NCBI GenBank assembly: GCA_025454405.1
Contig: JALOON010000023.1
Coordinates: 1-64,000, forward strand
DNA: 64,000 nt
Direction of reading: 5' to 3'
From: Oscillatoriaceae cyanobacterium Prado104
Lineage (GTDB): Bacteria; Cyanobacteriota; Cyanobacteriia; Cyanobacteriales; Microcoleaceae
Part shown: positions 7,737 through 17,409 of the stretch, in pieces
Layout of the letters: every line of letters begins with the position of its first letter
How positions within the stretch are numbered: the stretch's first letter is position 1
Made by a program: the position numbers and the translations under genes
Notes under the pieces: generated by a model
The model's database searches: none
What the model saw: only the letters and a program-made list of their open reading frames with translations
Told to the model about the DNA's origin: nothing

Positions 7737-9236
7737 CTAAAGCAAACTCGTTGCATCAAAGAAAGCAGGAGCCGTCAGAGCGCTTGGAGACAAGCCTTTG
7801 ACGATACCTAAATAGTTGCTGTTGAATTTAATAGCCGTAGAAGGACTATCTATGCCATCAAGCCTCAAAGTAATCGGTTCAAAGGTAAGGTTAGCAAATC
7901 CAATACCATCAGTTAAACCAATTAAATCGCCCGCACCGAAATCGGTAATGATATCTGCTTGATTCAACACGATCGCAGCAGCAGCATTTGTGAGTACAAA
8001 TTTATCATTCCCAGGCCCGCCGGTGAGAATATCTTGACCCAAATCGCCAATTAGCACGTCGTCACCTGCATCGCCAATCAAGACATCGCTTTCTTTCCCG
8101 CCCCGCAAGGTATCGCTATCAATTCCTCCATTCAGAATATCGTTGTTATTGTTGCCGAAAATCCGGTCATTTCCAGCTTCGCCGTTAACGACATCGGACT
8201 CTTTACCTCCATACAATAAATCATCCCCTACACCACCGTTGAGCGTATCGGAACCTGTATTGCCGTTGATGGTATCGCTACCAACCGAACCGGTGAGATT
8301 GTCGTTGCCAGCTAGAGCTTGGACTGCCAAACCCGTTGCTGCTGGGGGAATAGTTGTGTCATTGTTGTTTGTTAAGAAGTAAGAGCCGCCGCTGGCAGTA
8401 TTTGGAGGTGCTGCTGACGGAGTACCCGGACTTAAGGCATCAGGTACGGGCGTGTTGATAATTAAAGGTGCTGCAGTGCTATCGCCGGGAACTGTCAAAC
8501 CCAAAGTATATTTTGTACTGCTATTTCCCAAGCCAGTGCTAGCACCAGGTGCCGCATTTTCCCCGCGAAAAACACGCACGAAATAAGTGCCTGGTGCTGG
8601 TAAATTAGCAGAGATACTTTCATTAAGTTTCCCCGTTTGAGTTCCCGATGTTGCCCCAGGAATTAAGTTTCCGGCAGCATCTCTTACCTCGATGTTGGCG
8701 TTATCATCCATGCCTGTGAGAGTTGCAGTAAACAAACCAGAACTTGTGGCTTGAAATTTATACCAATCATGAGGATCGATCGCGCCTACCCAACCTTGAA
8801 TTGTTCTCGTAGAGCCGATATCTGGAGTTGTAAATACATTGCCAGTGTTGTTAAGATTGTCAGTCTCCGAATTAACTTCGATCGTGACTTTGGCTGCACC
8901 GAGAGGGCCGCTGACTCGGTTGTCAGTAATTGTTGCCGTGTAATTCCCAGGAGCAACAGAAGGAATAGTTAGTCCCCCCGCAGTATTTGGGGCTGCAAAA
9001 GTATTGGGCAAAATCGTTGTATCTAGAGCGCCGAGACTATTTAAAATCGGGCTGGCACTAGGATCTTTGATGGTCACGAAAGGTTGCAGATTGACGCCAA
9101 TACTGTTAGTTATTACTTTGACTTTGGCAGGTTGTCCCGGTACGAGCCCCTGCAATACAAAGTTATCAATTTTTGGGTTGCCTGGGGTTATATCTAAGGT
9201 TTGACTGAAGCCTAACGGTAAATTAAAGGTTGCCAT
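7737..9236 (-). CDS. Secreted PPC-domain / RTX calcium-binding repeat protein
   Basis: A 499-residue probable exoprotein. Residues 1-125 are a beta-rich region without a clear name. About 130-250 form a pre-peptidase C-terminal (PPC) domain, with DPHDWYKFQATSSGLFTATL and GTYFVRVFRG. A Pro/Ala linker is followed by RTX nonapeptides (GNDNLTGS, GSDTLNGG, GDDLLYGG and onward) at about 305-430 that bind Ca2+. A terminal region follows. There is no Sec signal, consistent with type I secretion through a C-terminal signal. The start is supported by AAGGAGT seven bases upstream. No peptidase domain is present, so an adhesin or sheath role is more likely than proteolysis. Confidence 0.88.
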   Translation of the reverse strand: MATFNLPLGFSQTLDITPGNPKIDNFVLQGLVPGQPAKVKVITNSIGVNLQPFVTIKDPSASPILNSLGALDTTILPNTFAAPNTAGGLTIPSVAPGNYTATITDNRVSGPLGAAKVTIEVNSETDNLNNTGNVFTTPDIGSTRTIQGWVGAIDPHDWYKFQATSSGLFTATLTGMDDNANIEVRDAAGNLIPGATSGTQTGKLNESISANLPAPGTYFVRVFRGENAAPGASTGLGNSSTKYTLGLTVPGDSTAAPLIINTPVPDALSPGTPSAAPPNTASGGSYFLTNNNDTTIPPAATGLAVQALAGNDNLTGSVGSDTINGNTGSDTLNGGVGDDLLYGGKESDVVNGEAGNDRIFGNNNNDILNGGIDSDTLRGGKESDVLIGDAGDDVLIGDLGQDILTGGPGNDKFVLTNAAAAIVLNQADIITDFGAGDLIGLTDGIGFANLTFEPITLRLDGIDSPSTAIKFNSNYLGIVKGLSPSALTAPAFFDATSLL

Positions 9237-10120
9237 TTTTTTACTCCTTTAAACAAGTTTAGCGTTAATTATGAGTTCGATAAAATGGAAAGCAAGTCTG
9301 TTCCATTGAAGGTAATTCCAATAGCTTTTTTCTCGGATTTGTTACTCTGTTTAGAAAATGTTGGCAAATATCGATCGATAGAAATTCCCTAATTTTGTTC
9401 GTACTCGATCTGACAATAGCGGTGCAGCACAGCAATTGTCAGAAATTATTTGCGTTGTTGCCGATAAATTCTGATAAATTGTCGATCGGTAAAACATTGC
9501 TTCACTAAATTCTGGATGGCTAACAGCTTGCGCTGTGGCGATATTGATGCACCACTGCTTTGCCTTCATTCCCCCACTAGAGCAATTACAGAGGGATCGG
9601 CTATGGCAAAGTTTGTTCTCTTTACCATAGAATGCAATAAACTTCTGTATCTACTTTTACTTTATATCATTATTTTGGAAACAAACATTAAGAAAACCTT
9701 AAGATATAAACATTTTGTGCATTTTTAATATATAGCAGCAAAAAGTACCCGCTATCTCTGATGAGTTAGCAGAGTCATCAACAGTAGCCTTGGTTGAAGG
9801 TTAAATTATCAGCAAAAAATTTATAAATAATTTATTACAGCGATCTATCCTCCGATCCCAAGTTGTGTAATGTATTGATACTGATACTTGCCTGAAAACC
9901 CGGTAGTTTTTCGCAGAAACGAGAGCCTGCCAATTATTCGATCGGTGTAAACCGAAGATTTTGGCAGAGTTGCGTCGTTTATGTTACTCTATTTACTCTG
10001 TATATTCCCGATCGCCCAACTCCGATTTAAACTGAAGAGAACTTACGAACAGATATGCTACATTAAATGCCAATTATTGGTTTCGCTGCTCAGAAATCAT
10101 CAAGTACCTAGCTCGCAGAT
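9237..10120. other. Long intergenic region without recognisable genes
   Basis: About 880 bp between the divergent RTX and acetyltransferase genes. The short ORFs here lack codon bias and family resemblance. AT content rises around 9650-9730. No RNA gene or clear promoter pair was recognised. Confidence 0.5.
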
Positions 10121-10729
10121 ATGAGGCAAAATCTGATGGTAAATAACTCTCGCGCACAAGTCGAAAAAGTGGCCGGCATTTTAGCAGAGTGTTTTATTGA
10201 TGACCCCTTTTTTGACTTTGTATTTGGTGAAATCCCGAACAAACTAAATGCTTACAATGGTTTCTTTGAATTATTTATTGCTGATGCAATGGAGCGAGGG
10301 AAATGCGCGATCGCGCCTGAAGAACAAGGAGCTTGTGTTTGGTATCCAGCAGGAGTAGAAATTTTTAACGATCGATTCGAGCAAATTTTAGTTGAAGTTG
10401 TTGCTCTTGTTTCCCGCTTTGCTGGTGAGAAATCGGGCAAAAGATACGAAAATTTAATCCAAAAAATGGGCGGTCTTGAACCCACAGAAACTCATTGCGA
10501 AGTATTTTTTATTGGTTTAAAACCGCCTGCTAGAGGCAAAGGAATCGGCAAAAGTTTGTTGCAGACTGCCCTCGATTGTGCCGATACAAAAAGAGTGGGT
10601 TGCTATTTGGTTTCTTCCAATCCTCGCAATATTTCCTTTTACAAAAGGCATAATTTCCAGGAATTAGGAGCGATCGAACTCAGTGCTACCTATTCAATGA
10701 CGGGGATGTGGCGCGATTTTGCTAATTAG
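10121..10729 (+). CDS. GNAT family N-acetyltransferase
   Basis: A 202-residue acyl-CoA-dependent acetyltransferase. The C-terminal half has the acetyl-CoA pyrophosphate loop RGKGIGKSLL (motif A). Strand EVFFIGLKP precedes it, and YLVSSNPRNISFYKRHNFQ is motif B with the usual tyrosine. The N-terminal half (IDDPFFDFVFG) resembles the cyanobacterial/fungal GNAT group of unknown substrate. ATG 10121 is used; ATG 10136 is an alternative. It stands alone between long spacers. Confidence 0.88.
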   Translation: MRQNLMVNNSRAQVEKVAGILAECFIDDPFFDFVFGEIPNKLNAYNGFFELFIADAMERGKCAIAPEEQGACVWYPAGVEIFNDRFEQILVEVVALVSRFAGEKSGKRYENLIQKMGGLEPTETHCEVFFIGLKPPARGKGIGKSLLQTALDCADTKRVGCYLVSSNPRNISFYKRHNFQELGAIELSATYSMTGMWRDFAN

Positions 10730-11065
10730 TTATACGACTTTCTTTAAATGAGTTTGGCGATGCCCGCAAATAACTGTTAAATCTAATTCCCGCAGTTCGC
10801 ATCAAAGGCATCGGGTAGGAGTGATTGCCTGGGGATAGCTGCAATTGGCGAATTGTCGGTAAAAAAGGGAGATCGAACTGCCTTTGTGCCAAAATTAGTC
10901 TATATTAGAGTTAGAATTTAAAAATACTAGCAAATTAACTGAGAGCAGTCTCCTAAAATCAGCACAGCGGTATTTACACAGATACAACGTGACGATCGAG
11001 ATTGATAAGTAGGTAAAGAATGGGGTGCTATCTAGATTAATAGTAACAGCGAGCAGAGTTATTCA
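10730..11065. other. Intergenic region, no feature recognised
   Basis: 336 bp upstream of the cyclase gene. It presumably contains that gene's promoter; no motif could be assigned with confidence. Confidence 0.4.
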
Positions 11066-13084
11066 ATGATCTATCGCCGCCAATCTCACAAAAAACTCCA
11101 ATCATTTGTAGCAAATTGGAAACTACCCTTGCGCCTCGTCCTCGTCGTGCCATTTGTCTCTCAAATCGCAGTTGCTGTAGGATTGACGGGATGGCTATCG
11201 CTGCAGAATGGAGAAAAAGCTGTTAACGATTTAGCTACTCAGTTGCGAGAAGAAATTAGCGCCAGAATTGCCCAACAACTCAAAGATTATTTAGAAGTTC
11301 CCCGCACGATCGATCGAATTAACGCCAATGCCATTCAATTAGGTCAACTTAACTTTCAAGATACCGGCAGTTTAAGCAGGCAATTTTGGTGGCAGCGGAA
11401 TTTGTTCGATCCGATAGAAGTATCGGCAATTTATTTTGGCAGTTCTGGAGGAGAATTTATTGGCTTGGGATTTCAGAACAATCAAACTTGGCAAATTGGC
11501 AGGGCGGGAAAAATTACTAATAACAAATTCCACAGTTATGCGATCGACGATCGAGGAAATCCCGGTAAATTATTAGAAATTGGCAAGCCATATGACCCCA
11601 GAATTAGACCTTGGTATCAAAAATCTGTAGCTGCCAAGCGACCCCTGTGGAGCGATATTTATGCTGATTTTAAAGAACCAAGATTGAAAATTACTTGGAC
11701 TGAACCAGTTTACGATCGCGCGGGTAAATTGCAAGGAGTTTTAGGAGTAGATTTCGTACTTTCCCACATTCGCGAATTCCTACAGCGCCTGAAAATTGGC
11801 AAGTCGGGACAAACTTTTATTATCGAACGCTCGGGATTTTTAGTTGCTACTTCCAACGCAGAACAGCCATTTACAATTGCAGGTAAAAAAGTAGAGCGCC
11901 TCAAAGCTGTCGATGCGAAAACTCGATCTATTCGAGAAACTGCTAAATATTTAGAGTCTTATTTGGGTAATTTTAGCAAACTTAAAAGCTCGCAACAGTT
12001 GAAATTAAAAATTGATGGCGAACCGCAGTTTCTGCAAGTCGTTCCTTTTTCCGATCGCGAAAACCTAGACTGGTTAATTGTAGTTGTTGTACCCGAAAAC
12101 GATTTTATGGAACGGATTAACTCCAACACTCGCCATACAATTATTCTGTGTTTTGTCGCTTTAATTATTGCGGTAGTAGTAGGTTTGCTCACCTCTCGCT
12201 GGATTACCGAACCCATTCTCAAAATCTGCGAAGCCAGTTTAGAAATTGCTAGCGGAAATTTCGATAAAATTGTTTGCATCCCGCGACAAGACGAACTAGG
12301 AACCTTAGTCAAAACGTTCGATCGCATGAGGACCGAACTCAAAGTATCTCACGAACAATTAGAAGAATACTCGCGGGTTCTCGAACACAAAGTTTTGGAA
12401 CGCACCAAACAATTACAACATGAAAAAGAGAAGTCTGAAAGATTGTTATTAAACATTTTACCCAAAGTAATTGCCGAACGCCTCAAAAATCACGAAGGTG
12501 CGATCGCCGAACAATTTGACGAGGTAACAATTTTGTTCGCTGATATCGTTGGCTTCACTCCTTTATCGTCAAGATTGCCGCCCATAGAATTAGTCATCTT
12601 CCTCAATCAAATTTTTTCCAGTTTCGATCGATTGACTGAAAGATATGGTTTGGAAAAAATCAAAACCATCGGCGATGCTTATATGGTAGTAGGAGGTTTG
12701 CCACTACCAAAAAAAGACCACGCGGAAGCGATCGCCGACATGGCACTTTCTATGCAACAAGCGATCGCTAAATTGCAAGCTGAAAGTGGCGAAAAATTTC
12801 AAATTCGCATCGGCATCAATACAGGTTCTGTTGTTGCCGGAGTCATCGGTACGACAAAATTTATCTACGATTTGTGGGGAGATGCCGTTAATATCGCCAG
12901 TCGCATGGAATCCCACGGAAAACCAGGTTGCATTCAAGTAACTGATACCACTTACGAATATTTAAAACATCAATACGAACTTGAAAAAAGAGACGAGATA
13001 GTCATTAAAGGCAAAGGTAAAATGACCACCTATTGGTTGCAAGCTAAAAAGACAGAACTAATATCGAATTCGATCGATCGCTAA
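11066..13084 (+). CDS. Membrane adenylate cyclase (dCache-HAMP-class III cyclase)
   Basis: A 672-residue receptor cyclase. One membrane segment lies at about 26-48 and a long extracytoplasmic dCache/PDC sensor follows, with DPRIRPWYQKSVAAKRPLWSD and GVLGVDFVLS. The second membrane helix is near 355-378, then come a HAMP domain, a coiled coil and a class III catalytic domain (about 485-640). Metal aspartates are in FADIVGFT and TIGDAYM. Substrate-selecting Lys (EKIKTIGD) and Asp (IYDLWGD), plus transition-state Asn/Arg in DAVNIASRME, indicate ATP over GTP. It should sense small extracellular ligands and make cAMP. No partner gene is adjacent. Confidence 0.94.
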   Translation: MIYRRQSHKKLQSFVANWKLPLRLVLVVPFVSQIAVAVGLTGWLSLQNGEKAVNDLATQLREEISARIAQQLKDYLEVPRTIDRINANAIQLGQLNFQDTGSLSRQFWWQRNLFDPIEVSAIYFGSSGGEFIGLGFQNNQTWQIGRAGKITNNKFHSYAIDDRGNPGKLLEIGKPYDPRIRPWYQKSVAAKRPLWSDIYADFKEPRLKITWTEPVYDRAGKLQGVLGVDFVLSHIREFLQRLKIGKSGQTFIIERSGFLVATSNAEQPFTIAGKKVERLKAVDAKTRSIRETAKYLESYLGNFSKLKSSQQLKLKIDGEPQFLQVVPFSDRENLDWLIVVVVPENDFMERINSNTRHTIILCFVALIIAVVVGLLTSRWITEPILKICEASLEIASGNFDKIVCIPRQDELGTLVKTFDRMRTELKVSHEQLEEYSRVLEHKVLERTKQLQHEKEKSERLLLNILPKVIAERLKNHEGAIAEQFDEVTILFADIVGFTPLSSRLPPIELVIFLNQIFSSFDRLTERYGLEKIKTIGDAYMVVGGLPLPKKDHAEAIADMALSMQQAIAKLQAESGEKFQIRIGINTGSVVAGVIGTTKFIYDLWGDAVNIASRMESHGKPGCIQVTDTTYEYLKHQYELEKRDEIVIKGKGKMTTYWLQAKKTELISNSIDR

Positions 13085-13111
13085 TAATACCAAATCCGGG
13101 TTTACTACCCC

Positions 13112-14089
13112 TCATTTCTTCCCGCCGCAAGCAGCTAGCTTTTTCTCATCGCATAAATCTTGAAACATCAAGTCTGCTATTGATTCGTAAGCCTGGGGAG
13201 TCGGGTGCACTCCATCCCGAAAATACTTTTCTATTCTGCTTGGCTGCAATTTCGACCAACCCTCGTGAATATCTATAACTTCTATTTGCAAAACTTTCAG
13301 CCGCGCGAAAAACTCGGATTTAAACTTGGGCTGATTCGGCACGGGCAATAAATCCGCGCGATCGGGAGTGTACAATACAAATAAGGGAATATTTTTAGCT
13401 CGAACTACAGCATTTATTTCCTCCAGTCTCTGCATATTGTCCTTAAACCTGTCTGCCTCGGATACGGGTACTCCGGCAGCAGCAGAATGAGACTGGAAAA
13501 AGCCTGACACTCGCGGCCACAAGTGCCTTTCAAAAACTTCTTGAACTGCCAATAACGGTTTTTGATTTGGCATTAACGGGTCATTTCCTACCCGGCTGCT
13601 GCTGCCGGGAGGTTGCAATAAATCGTGAGTCCCAATTTGCAAAATCACAGCATCGCTGTCGAAGGTGCCATATTTGCGAAGATAGCCCAATTGATTGCCA
13701 ATTCCCCAAGAACCCGCAGAAGCATTCAGCACTTCAACTCGCTGTGTAACTCCCACCAAACGGGCTTCTAACAACTCAGAAATAGTTTCTTTCTGATCGG
13801 TGGTATTGTTGCCGTTGAGTACAGAATCTCCGGTCATTAAAATTCTTAAAGTACCTTCAGGTTTTGGGGCAACTATCGGTTCCGATCGCTGAGAAAACTG
13901 ATTGTACTCAATTCTATTGCCAAAACGATATACAATTTGGTTGGGTGCAAATATGTAGCCAGTGTCTCGATCTGATTGCATCAAAGCTGGATCGCCAAAT
14001 CCCAACAACCGCAAACCGATTTCTATAGCCCCAACAAGCGCGATCGTCGTACCAAAGGACACCAAATTCTTAGGTTTTAATTTCATCAT
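13112..14089 (-). CDS. SGNH/GDSL hydrolase family protein
   Basis: A 325-residue protein with an N-terminal membrane anchor (about 8-30, FGTTIALVGAIEIGLRLLGF). An SGNH esterase-type domain follows: block I MTGDSVLNGN (nucleophile Ser), block II glycine region NASAGSWGIGNQLG, block III GTHDLL and block V DGVHPTPQAY (catalytic Asp/His). Such proteins often deacylate polysaccharides or lipids at the cell surface; the substrate is not deducible. It faces the cyclase gene tail to tail, 27 bp apart. Confidence 0.88.
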   Translation of the reverse strand: MMKLKPKNLVSFGTTIALVGAIEIGLRLLGFGDPALMQSDRDTGYIFAPNQIVYRFGNRIEYNQFSQRSEPIVAPKPEGTLRILMTGDSVLNGNNTTDQKETISELLEARLVGVTQRVEVLNASAGSWGIGNQLGYLRKYGTFDSDAVILQIGTHDLLQPPGSSSRVGNDPLMPNQKPLLAVQEVFERHLWPRVSGFFQSHSAAAGVPVSEADRFKDNMQRLEEINAVVRAKNIPLFVLYTPDRADLLPVPNQPKFKSEFFARLKVLQIEVIDIHEGWSKLQPSRIEKYFRDGVHPTPQAYESIADLMFQDLCDEKKLAACGGKK

Positions 14090-14095
14090 CTCTTG

Positions 14096-14135
14096 AAATT
14101 CCCCGCCGTTCTAAGGCGGTGGATTGTCAATTAAC
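14096..14135. mobile_element. Orphan right-end hairpin of an IS200/IS605-type element
   Basis: TTCCCCGCCGTTCTAAGGCG followed by GTGGATTGTCAA closely resembles the element end after the deleted tnpB at 63706-63740 (ATCCCCGCCGTAGAACGGCG then GTGGAGTGTCAA). No tnpB remains here. Confidence 0.5.
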
Positions 14136-14376
14136 ATTAAACTCATCCGCAATATGATTTTTGCTACAAAACTTGCACCACAAATGTCTTGATATCGTTT
14201 TCGATGATTACCAGTAATAAAAATAGGTTGGTACGGACTTAAGTCCGCAAAATGCTGCGGGCTAAAGGGGGCGAATACGGGGGCACACCCTCTGCTACGC
14301 TTCGCCCCTACTCCCTAGCCTTACCGATCGAAAACATCGCCAGCGTGATCGCTCTTCAAACAGAAAAAACTCGGCT

Positions 14377-14868
14377 CTAGCGGTAATTAGTAAATTGCAA
14401 AGCTACCGGATAATCTTCTTGCTTTAAACGCTGAATCACAGCCTGCAAATCGTCCTTAGCCTTGGCTGAAACCCGCACCGCATCGCCTTGAATCGAACCC
14501 TGTACCTTTTTAAACTCTTCGCGGATTAACTTAGTAATCTGCTTGGCAATTTCCTGGCTTATTCCCTTTTGCAGCTTAATTTCTTGACGCACCCGATTGC
14601 CACTAGCAGATTCTACTTTCCCGTAATCAAAAATTTTCAAAGATAAATTCCGCTTGGCTGCTTTTGTTTGCAAAATAGTGTGAATTGCATCCAGGCTAAA
14701 TTCGCTGTCAGTATTGACGGCAATCGATTCCGCACCCAATTCGACAGTAGTCTTAGTATCTTTCAAATCGTAACGGTTTTGAATTTCTCGCACGGTTTGG
14801 TCAACCGCGTTCACTAATTCTTGCCGATCGAAGTCGCTCACAACATCAAATGAATAACTAGCAGCCAT
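14377..14868 (-). CDS. yajQ: YajQ family nucleotide-binding protein
   Basis: A 163-residue member of the UPF0234/YajQ family: two ferredoxin-like domains that bind nucleic acids or cyclic di-GMP in the species studied. Diagnostic pieces are [34 protein letters not shown] and the C-terminal [19 protein letters not shown] with [15 protein letters not shown] 14868 (MAASYSF) gives the standard start. The upstream extension to 14940 would translate the GAGTTTT tandem repeat and is rejected. Confidence 0.95.
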   Translation of the reverse strand: MAASYSFDVVSDFDRQELVNAVDQTVREIQNRYDLKDTKTTVELGAESIAVNTDSEFSLDAIHTILQTKAAKRNLSLKIFDYGKVESASGNRVRQEIKLQKGISQEIAKQITKLIREEFKKVQGSIQGDAVRVSAKAKDDLQAVIQRLKQEDYPVALQFTNYR

Positions 14869-14890
14869 AATAAAAATTGGTAATTGTAAA

Positions 14891-14923
14891 GAGTTTTGAG
14901 TTTTGAGTTTTGAGTTTTGAGTT
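14891..14923. repeat. GAGTTTT tandem heptamer repeat
   Basis: Four to five copies of GAGTTTT lie just upstream of the yajQ start. The same unit recurs at 26749-26786, 28072-28102 and 35686-35810. Confidence 0.85.
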
Positions 14924-14990
14924 AAAGACTGTTCGCGCATTCACAACTTTCAACTCTCAACGATCGACTATCAACTCCCATTAACAGCTA

Positions 14991-15386
14991 TCAAACTAAA
15001 CACAAACTAGCAGTGCAAAAAGAACTAATCCCGAACATCAACGATCGCCCCAGGGGGACATTCGCAATATAAAAAACAGAAAACAACAACCGGGCTACCC
15101 CAAAAGCGATCGCAGCGAAACCCGCTTGCTGCGCCTCTACCCCCCTCACAAAAGCCATCAAAGCCGCCGCTGCGAACAGCATAAACGTCTCAAACGAATT
15201 TTGGTGAGCCCAAGTTGCCCGCCGAGCGTAAGCAGGCAACCTCTCAAAAATCGATCGGGGCGCTTCTAGATCGTAACCCACTTGCAAGCGGCTGCAGGCA
15301 ACCACCAAAAACGGTGCGTACACCAAAGCTGCTGCCACCGCCACGCAATACAGCAAAACTGCCGGTACGGGCAATCCCAAGACCAT
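14991..15386 (-). CDS. MAPEG family membrane protein
   Basis: A 131-residue integral membrane protein with four hydrophobic helices. RATWAHQNSFETFMLFAAAAL matches the MAPEG signature (glutathione-dependent eicosanoid/membrane enzymes) and FSVFYIANVPLGRSL the C-terminal motif. ATG 15386 is chosen; a TTG at 15404 that overlaps the upstream stop is possible. It lies immediately downstream of the DprA-like gene on the same strand, so the two are probably co-transcribed. The substrate is unknown. Confidence 0.88.
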   Translation of the reverse strand: MVLGLPVPAVLLYCVAVAAALVYAPFLVVACSRLQVGYDLEAPRSIFERLPAYARRATWAHQNSFETFMLFAAAALMAFVRGVEAQQAGFAAIAFGVARLLFSVFYIANVPLGRSLMFGISSFCTASLCLV

Positions 15387-15400
15387 CAACCCCTCGCTTA

Positions 15401-15904
15401 TCAATCAAAATAGAACAAAGTCACCACCTTGCGTTGTTCCTCCGCATCCCGGCAAGTTTGCAGCAAAGTGTGGCTTTCGTGGAAAGCAAAACAGATCAGT
15501 TGCTGGCAGCGAGAAACAATCTCCTGATTGCACAGAGCGCTTGCTTCTCCTAGAGACAAATTGTCATTTTTGGGATTTTCTACTAAATGTATCACTTGTT
15601 CGAGCTGCTCGCGAGACTCTCTGGGTTGCCGACTCAGGCTTTGGGGCAAAATCACCGTCAGCAGATTCGGATCTGCTCGCATCGCCCCCCGAATCGCCGC
15701 TGAATTGGTGCCAGTAGCTCCTGATGTGATAAGCTGATTGCCTCCCAGAACCAAGGCGTAGCTCAGCATCTCAATTAGCTGCTGGTGGGTAATCGGAACG
15801 TGGCGAGAACCCAAAATAGCAAGCCGTTTGGAGCTTGTTTGCTGGATCGCCGCAAGTTCTTGTAAAAAATCATCAACTCTGGGTAGATCGATTGATTGAC
15901 TCAA
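15401..15904 (-). CDS. DprA-like DNA recombination-mediator protein (Rossmann domain)
   Basis: A 167-residue cyanobacterial protein of the DprA/LOG-like Rossmann group. SKRLAILGSRHVPITHQQL and LITSGATGTNSAAIRGAM form the nucleotide-binding loops, and EQRKVVTLFYFD ends the protein. It lacks the SAM and winged-helix parts of full DprA, so it is not the competence loader itself. Neither candidate start is ATG. TTG 15904 (LSQSIDLPRVDD) fits where the conserved region begins. TTG 16003 would add 33 unconserved residues and overlap a GGAAGAA repeat. Confidence 0.75.
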   Translation of the reverse strand: MSQSIDLPRVDDFLQELAAIQQTSSKRLAILGSRHVPITHQQLIEMLSYALVLGGNQLITSGATGTNSAAIRGAMRADPNLLTVILPQSLSRQPRESREQLEQVIHLVENPKNDNLSLGEASALCNQEIVSRCQQLICFAFHESHTLLQTCRDAEEQRKVVTLFYFD

Positions 15905-16001
15905 AGAATTTAATAAGTTGAATAAAACTACGTTGTGGATTTTAGCAGAATCGCCAGCAATTGCTGCTAAAAAGAAATTAAGAATTGCATATCTATAGCA
16001 C

Positions 16002-16035
16002 AAGGAAGAAGGAAGAAGGAAGAAGGAAGAAGGAA
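16002..16035. repeat. GGAAGAA tandem repeat
   Basis: Four to five copies of AGGAAGA/GGAAGAA in tandem, immediately upstream of the DprA-like gene. Confidence 0.8.
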
Positions 16036-16070
16036 AATGCAGTCACAGCAATATTTTCCGCCATCGAGAA

Positions 16071-16219
16071 TGTCCTAACTGAAATCTTGCATCAATGTCA
16101 GAAACCGGGTTTCTGGCTCATATTTTGCATAAAACCCGAGATTCCCCGTCAGAAACCCGGTTTCTCGCTTGCTTGTTGAGAATCGTGCAAGATTTAAGTT
16201 CTAACCCTCTTGTCCTAAC
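16071..16219. repeat. MITE-like element with GAAACCGGGTTTC interior
   Basis: A 9-bp direct repeat TGTCCTAAC (16071-16079 and 16211-16219) flanks 131 bp. The inside begins TGAAATCTTGCATCAATGTC and its right part contains the inverse GCAAGATTTAAGTT, so the termini match the element at 917-1050. The interior differs: it holds two inverted AGAAACCGGGTTTCT palindromes. Confidence 0.7.
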
Positions 16220-16279
16220 CGTCTTGGCGGTTGCCATAACAGATCCGCCTTTGCGAGTCCCGCAATCTCAAAGAAACTC

Positions 16280-16303
16280 GGAGACAAGAAACAACTTGTC
16301 TCC
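16280..16303 (-). terminator. Hairpin after the DRTGG-domain gene
   Basis: A 9-bp stem GGAGACAAG/CTTGTCTCC with a 6-nt loop lies 42 bp past the minus-strand stop at 16345. Only a weak T-rich tail follows on that strand. Confidence 0.4.
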
Positions 16304-16344
16304 CAGCTTCTGTTGTTTTTTCGTGTCCCGAGAACCAACACCGC

Positions 16345-17409
16345 TCAATTGCCCAAGCCCAGCGAAGTCGCGATGCCGTTAAGGTCAAAATGTTCTGCCA
16401 TTAGCTGAGTCACGCATTCTACCTTGATCGGCTCGTGCAATCGCACGTTGCCAAAAGTGCTGTCGATAATTTCTACCGTGGTTAACGTATCCAAATCTAC
16501 CGACAAAACCGGGATTTCCACTTCTTCAGCCCTGCTGAGAACTAAGGGAGAAGGAGGCAAGTGTCCGGTGAGAATCAAACATTGAGTCGAGCTTTCCAAA
16601 GCCGCTAGCTGAATGTCCGTGCGATCGCCCCCCGTTACCACCGCCATATTTCTGGCTTTGCGAAAATATTTGAGAGCTGAGCTAACATTCATTGCGCCAA
16701 TTGTCAAGGTTTCTACCATCAAATCCAAACGGTCTTGACGGCAGAGCACCTCTGCTTTCAACTGGTAAACAAGTTCCTTGACGCTGACGCTGCGCAGCAG
16801 GGCGCTTCTGGGCAGCATTCCCCACACTGGAATGCCGGCAGCCACTAGAAACGGTCGGACGATCGCCGTTACGGATTCGAGTTTTTCGGCAGGAACATCG
16901 TTGAGAACGACGCCCAGCAAGCGATCGCCCAAACGCCGCTTAGCCGACAGCAGCTCGTCTAGATACATATCGTTCGGGCGCGCCACCAGCAGCACGGCAG
17001 CACCAACAGCCTCTGCCACTTGAGGCAAAGACAAGTCAAACAAACTGCCTTCTTCCAGATTTGCCGGACCTTCCAACAGCACTAAATCTGTATTTGCGGC
17101 TTGCGAATAAGCCGTCAGAGAGGAACGGTAATCTGTCTTGTCTTCTCCCCGCAGCCGCTTGTGTACGGTTGGTTCGTCCAAAGACAACAGGGTTAATGGC
17201 ACTTGGCTTTCTGAGATATTTAGCGTTTCGGCGGCGAAGCGCACGTCTGCCTCAGCGATGCCGGGGCGGTGGGAACTGAAACAAGTTCCCAGAGGTTTGC
17301 TGTAAGCCACAGTCATGCCTTTTGCCCGGAGTCCGAGTGCTATCCCCAGAGCGATCGCGGACTTGCCACTGTAAGCTTTTGTAGAACCGATCAGTAAATA
17401 CTTAGTCAA
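16345..17409 (-). CDS. Phosphotransacetylase-family/BioD-like P-loop protein with DRTGG domain
   Basis: A 354-residue cytosolic protein. Its N-terminus is a dethiobiotin-synthetase-like P-loop domain: LIGSTKAYSGKSAIALGI is the Walker A region, then SKPLGT, LLEGPANL and LLVARPND. A DRTGG domain follows (about 215-320), with VTGGDRTDIQLAALESS and CLILTGHLPPSP. This equals the N-terminal regulatory half of long Pta proteins without the catalytic acetyltransferase domain, so it cannot be a phosphotransacetylase itself. The role is unknown; a ligand-sensing or BioD-like activity is possible. The gene is conserved in cyanobacteria. Confidence 0.85.
   Translation of the reverse strand: MTKYLLIGSTKAYSGKSAIALGIALGLRAKGMTVAYSKPLGTCFSSHRPGIAEADVRFAAETLNISESQVPLTLLSLDEPTVHKRLRGEDKTDYRSSLTAYSQAANTDLVLLEGPANLEEGSLFDLSLPQVAEAVGAAVLLVARPNDMYLDELLSAKRRLGDRLLGVVLNDVPAEKLESVTAIVRPFLVAAGIPVWGMLPRSALLRSVSVKELVYQLKAEVLCRQDRLDLMVETLTIGAMNVSSALKYFRKARNMAVVTGGDRTDIQLAALESSTQCLILTGHLPPSPLVLSRAEEVEIPVLSVDLDTLTTVEIIDSTFGNVRLHEPIKVECVTQLMAEHFDLNGIATSLGLGN

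Noticed and set aside
9516..9728. 70-codon ORF after the RTX gene promoter region
   Set aside because: Lys/Ile/Leu-rich tail reflects AT-rich spacer DNA; no start signal.
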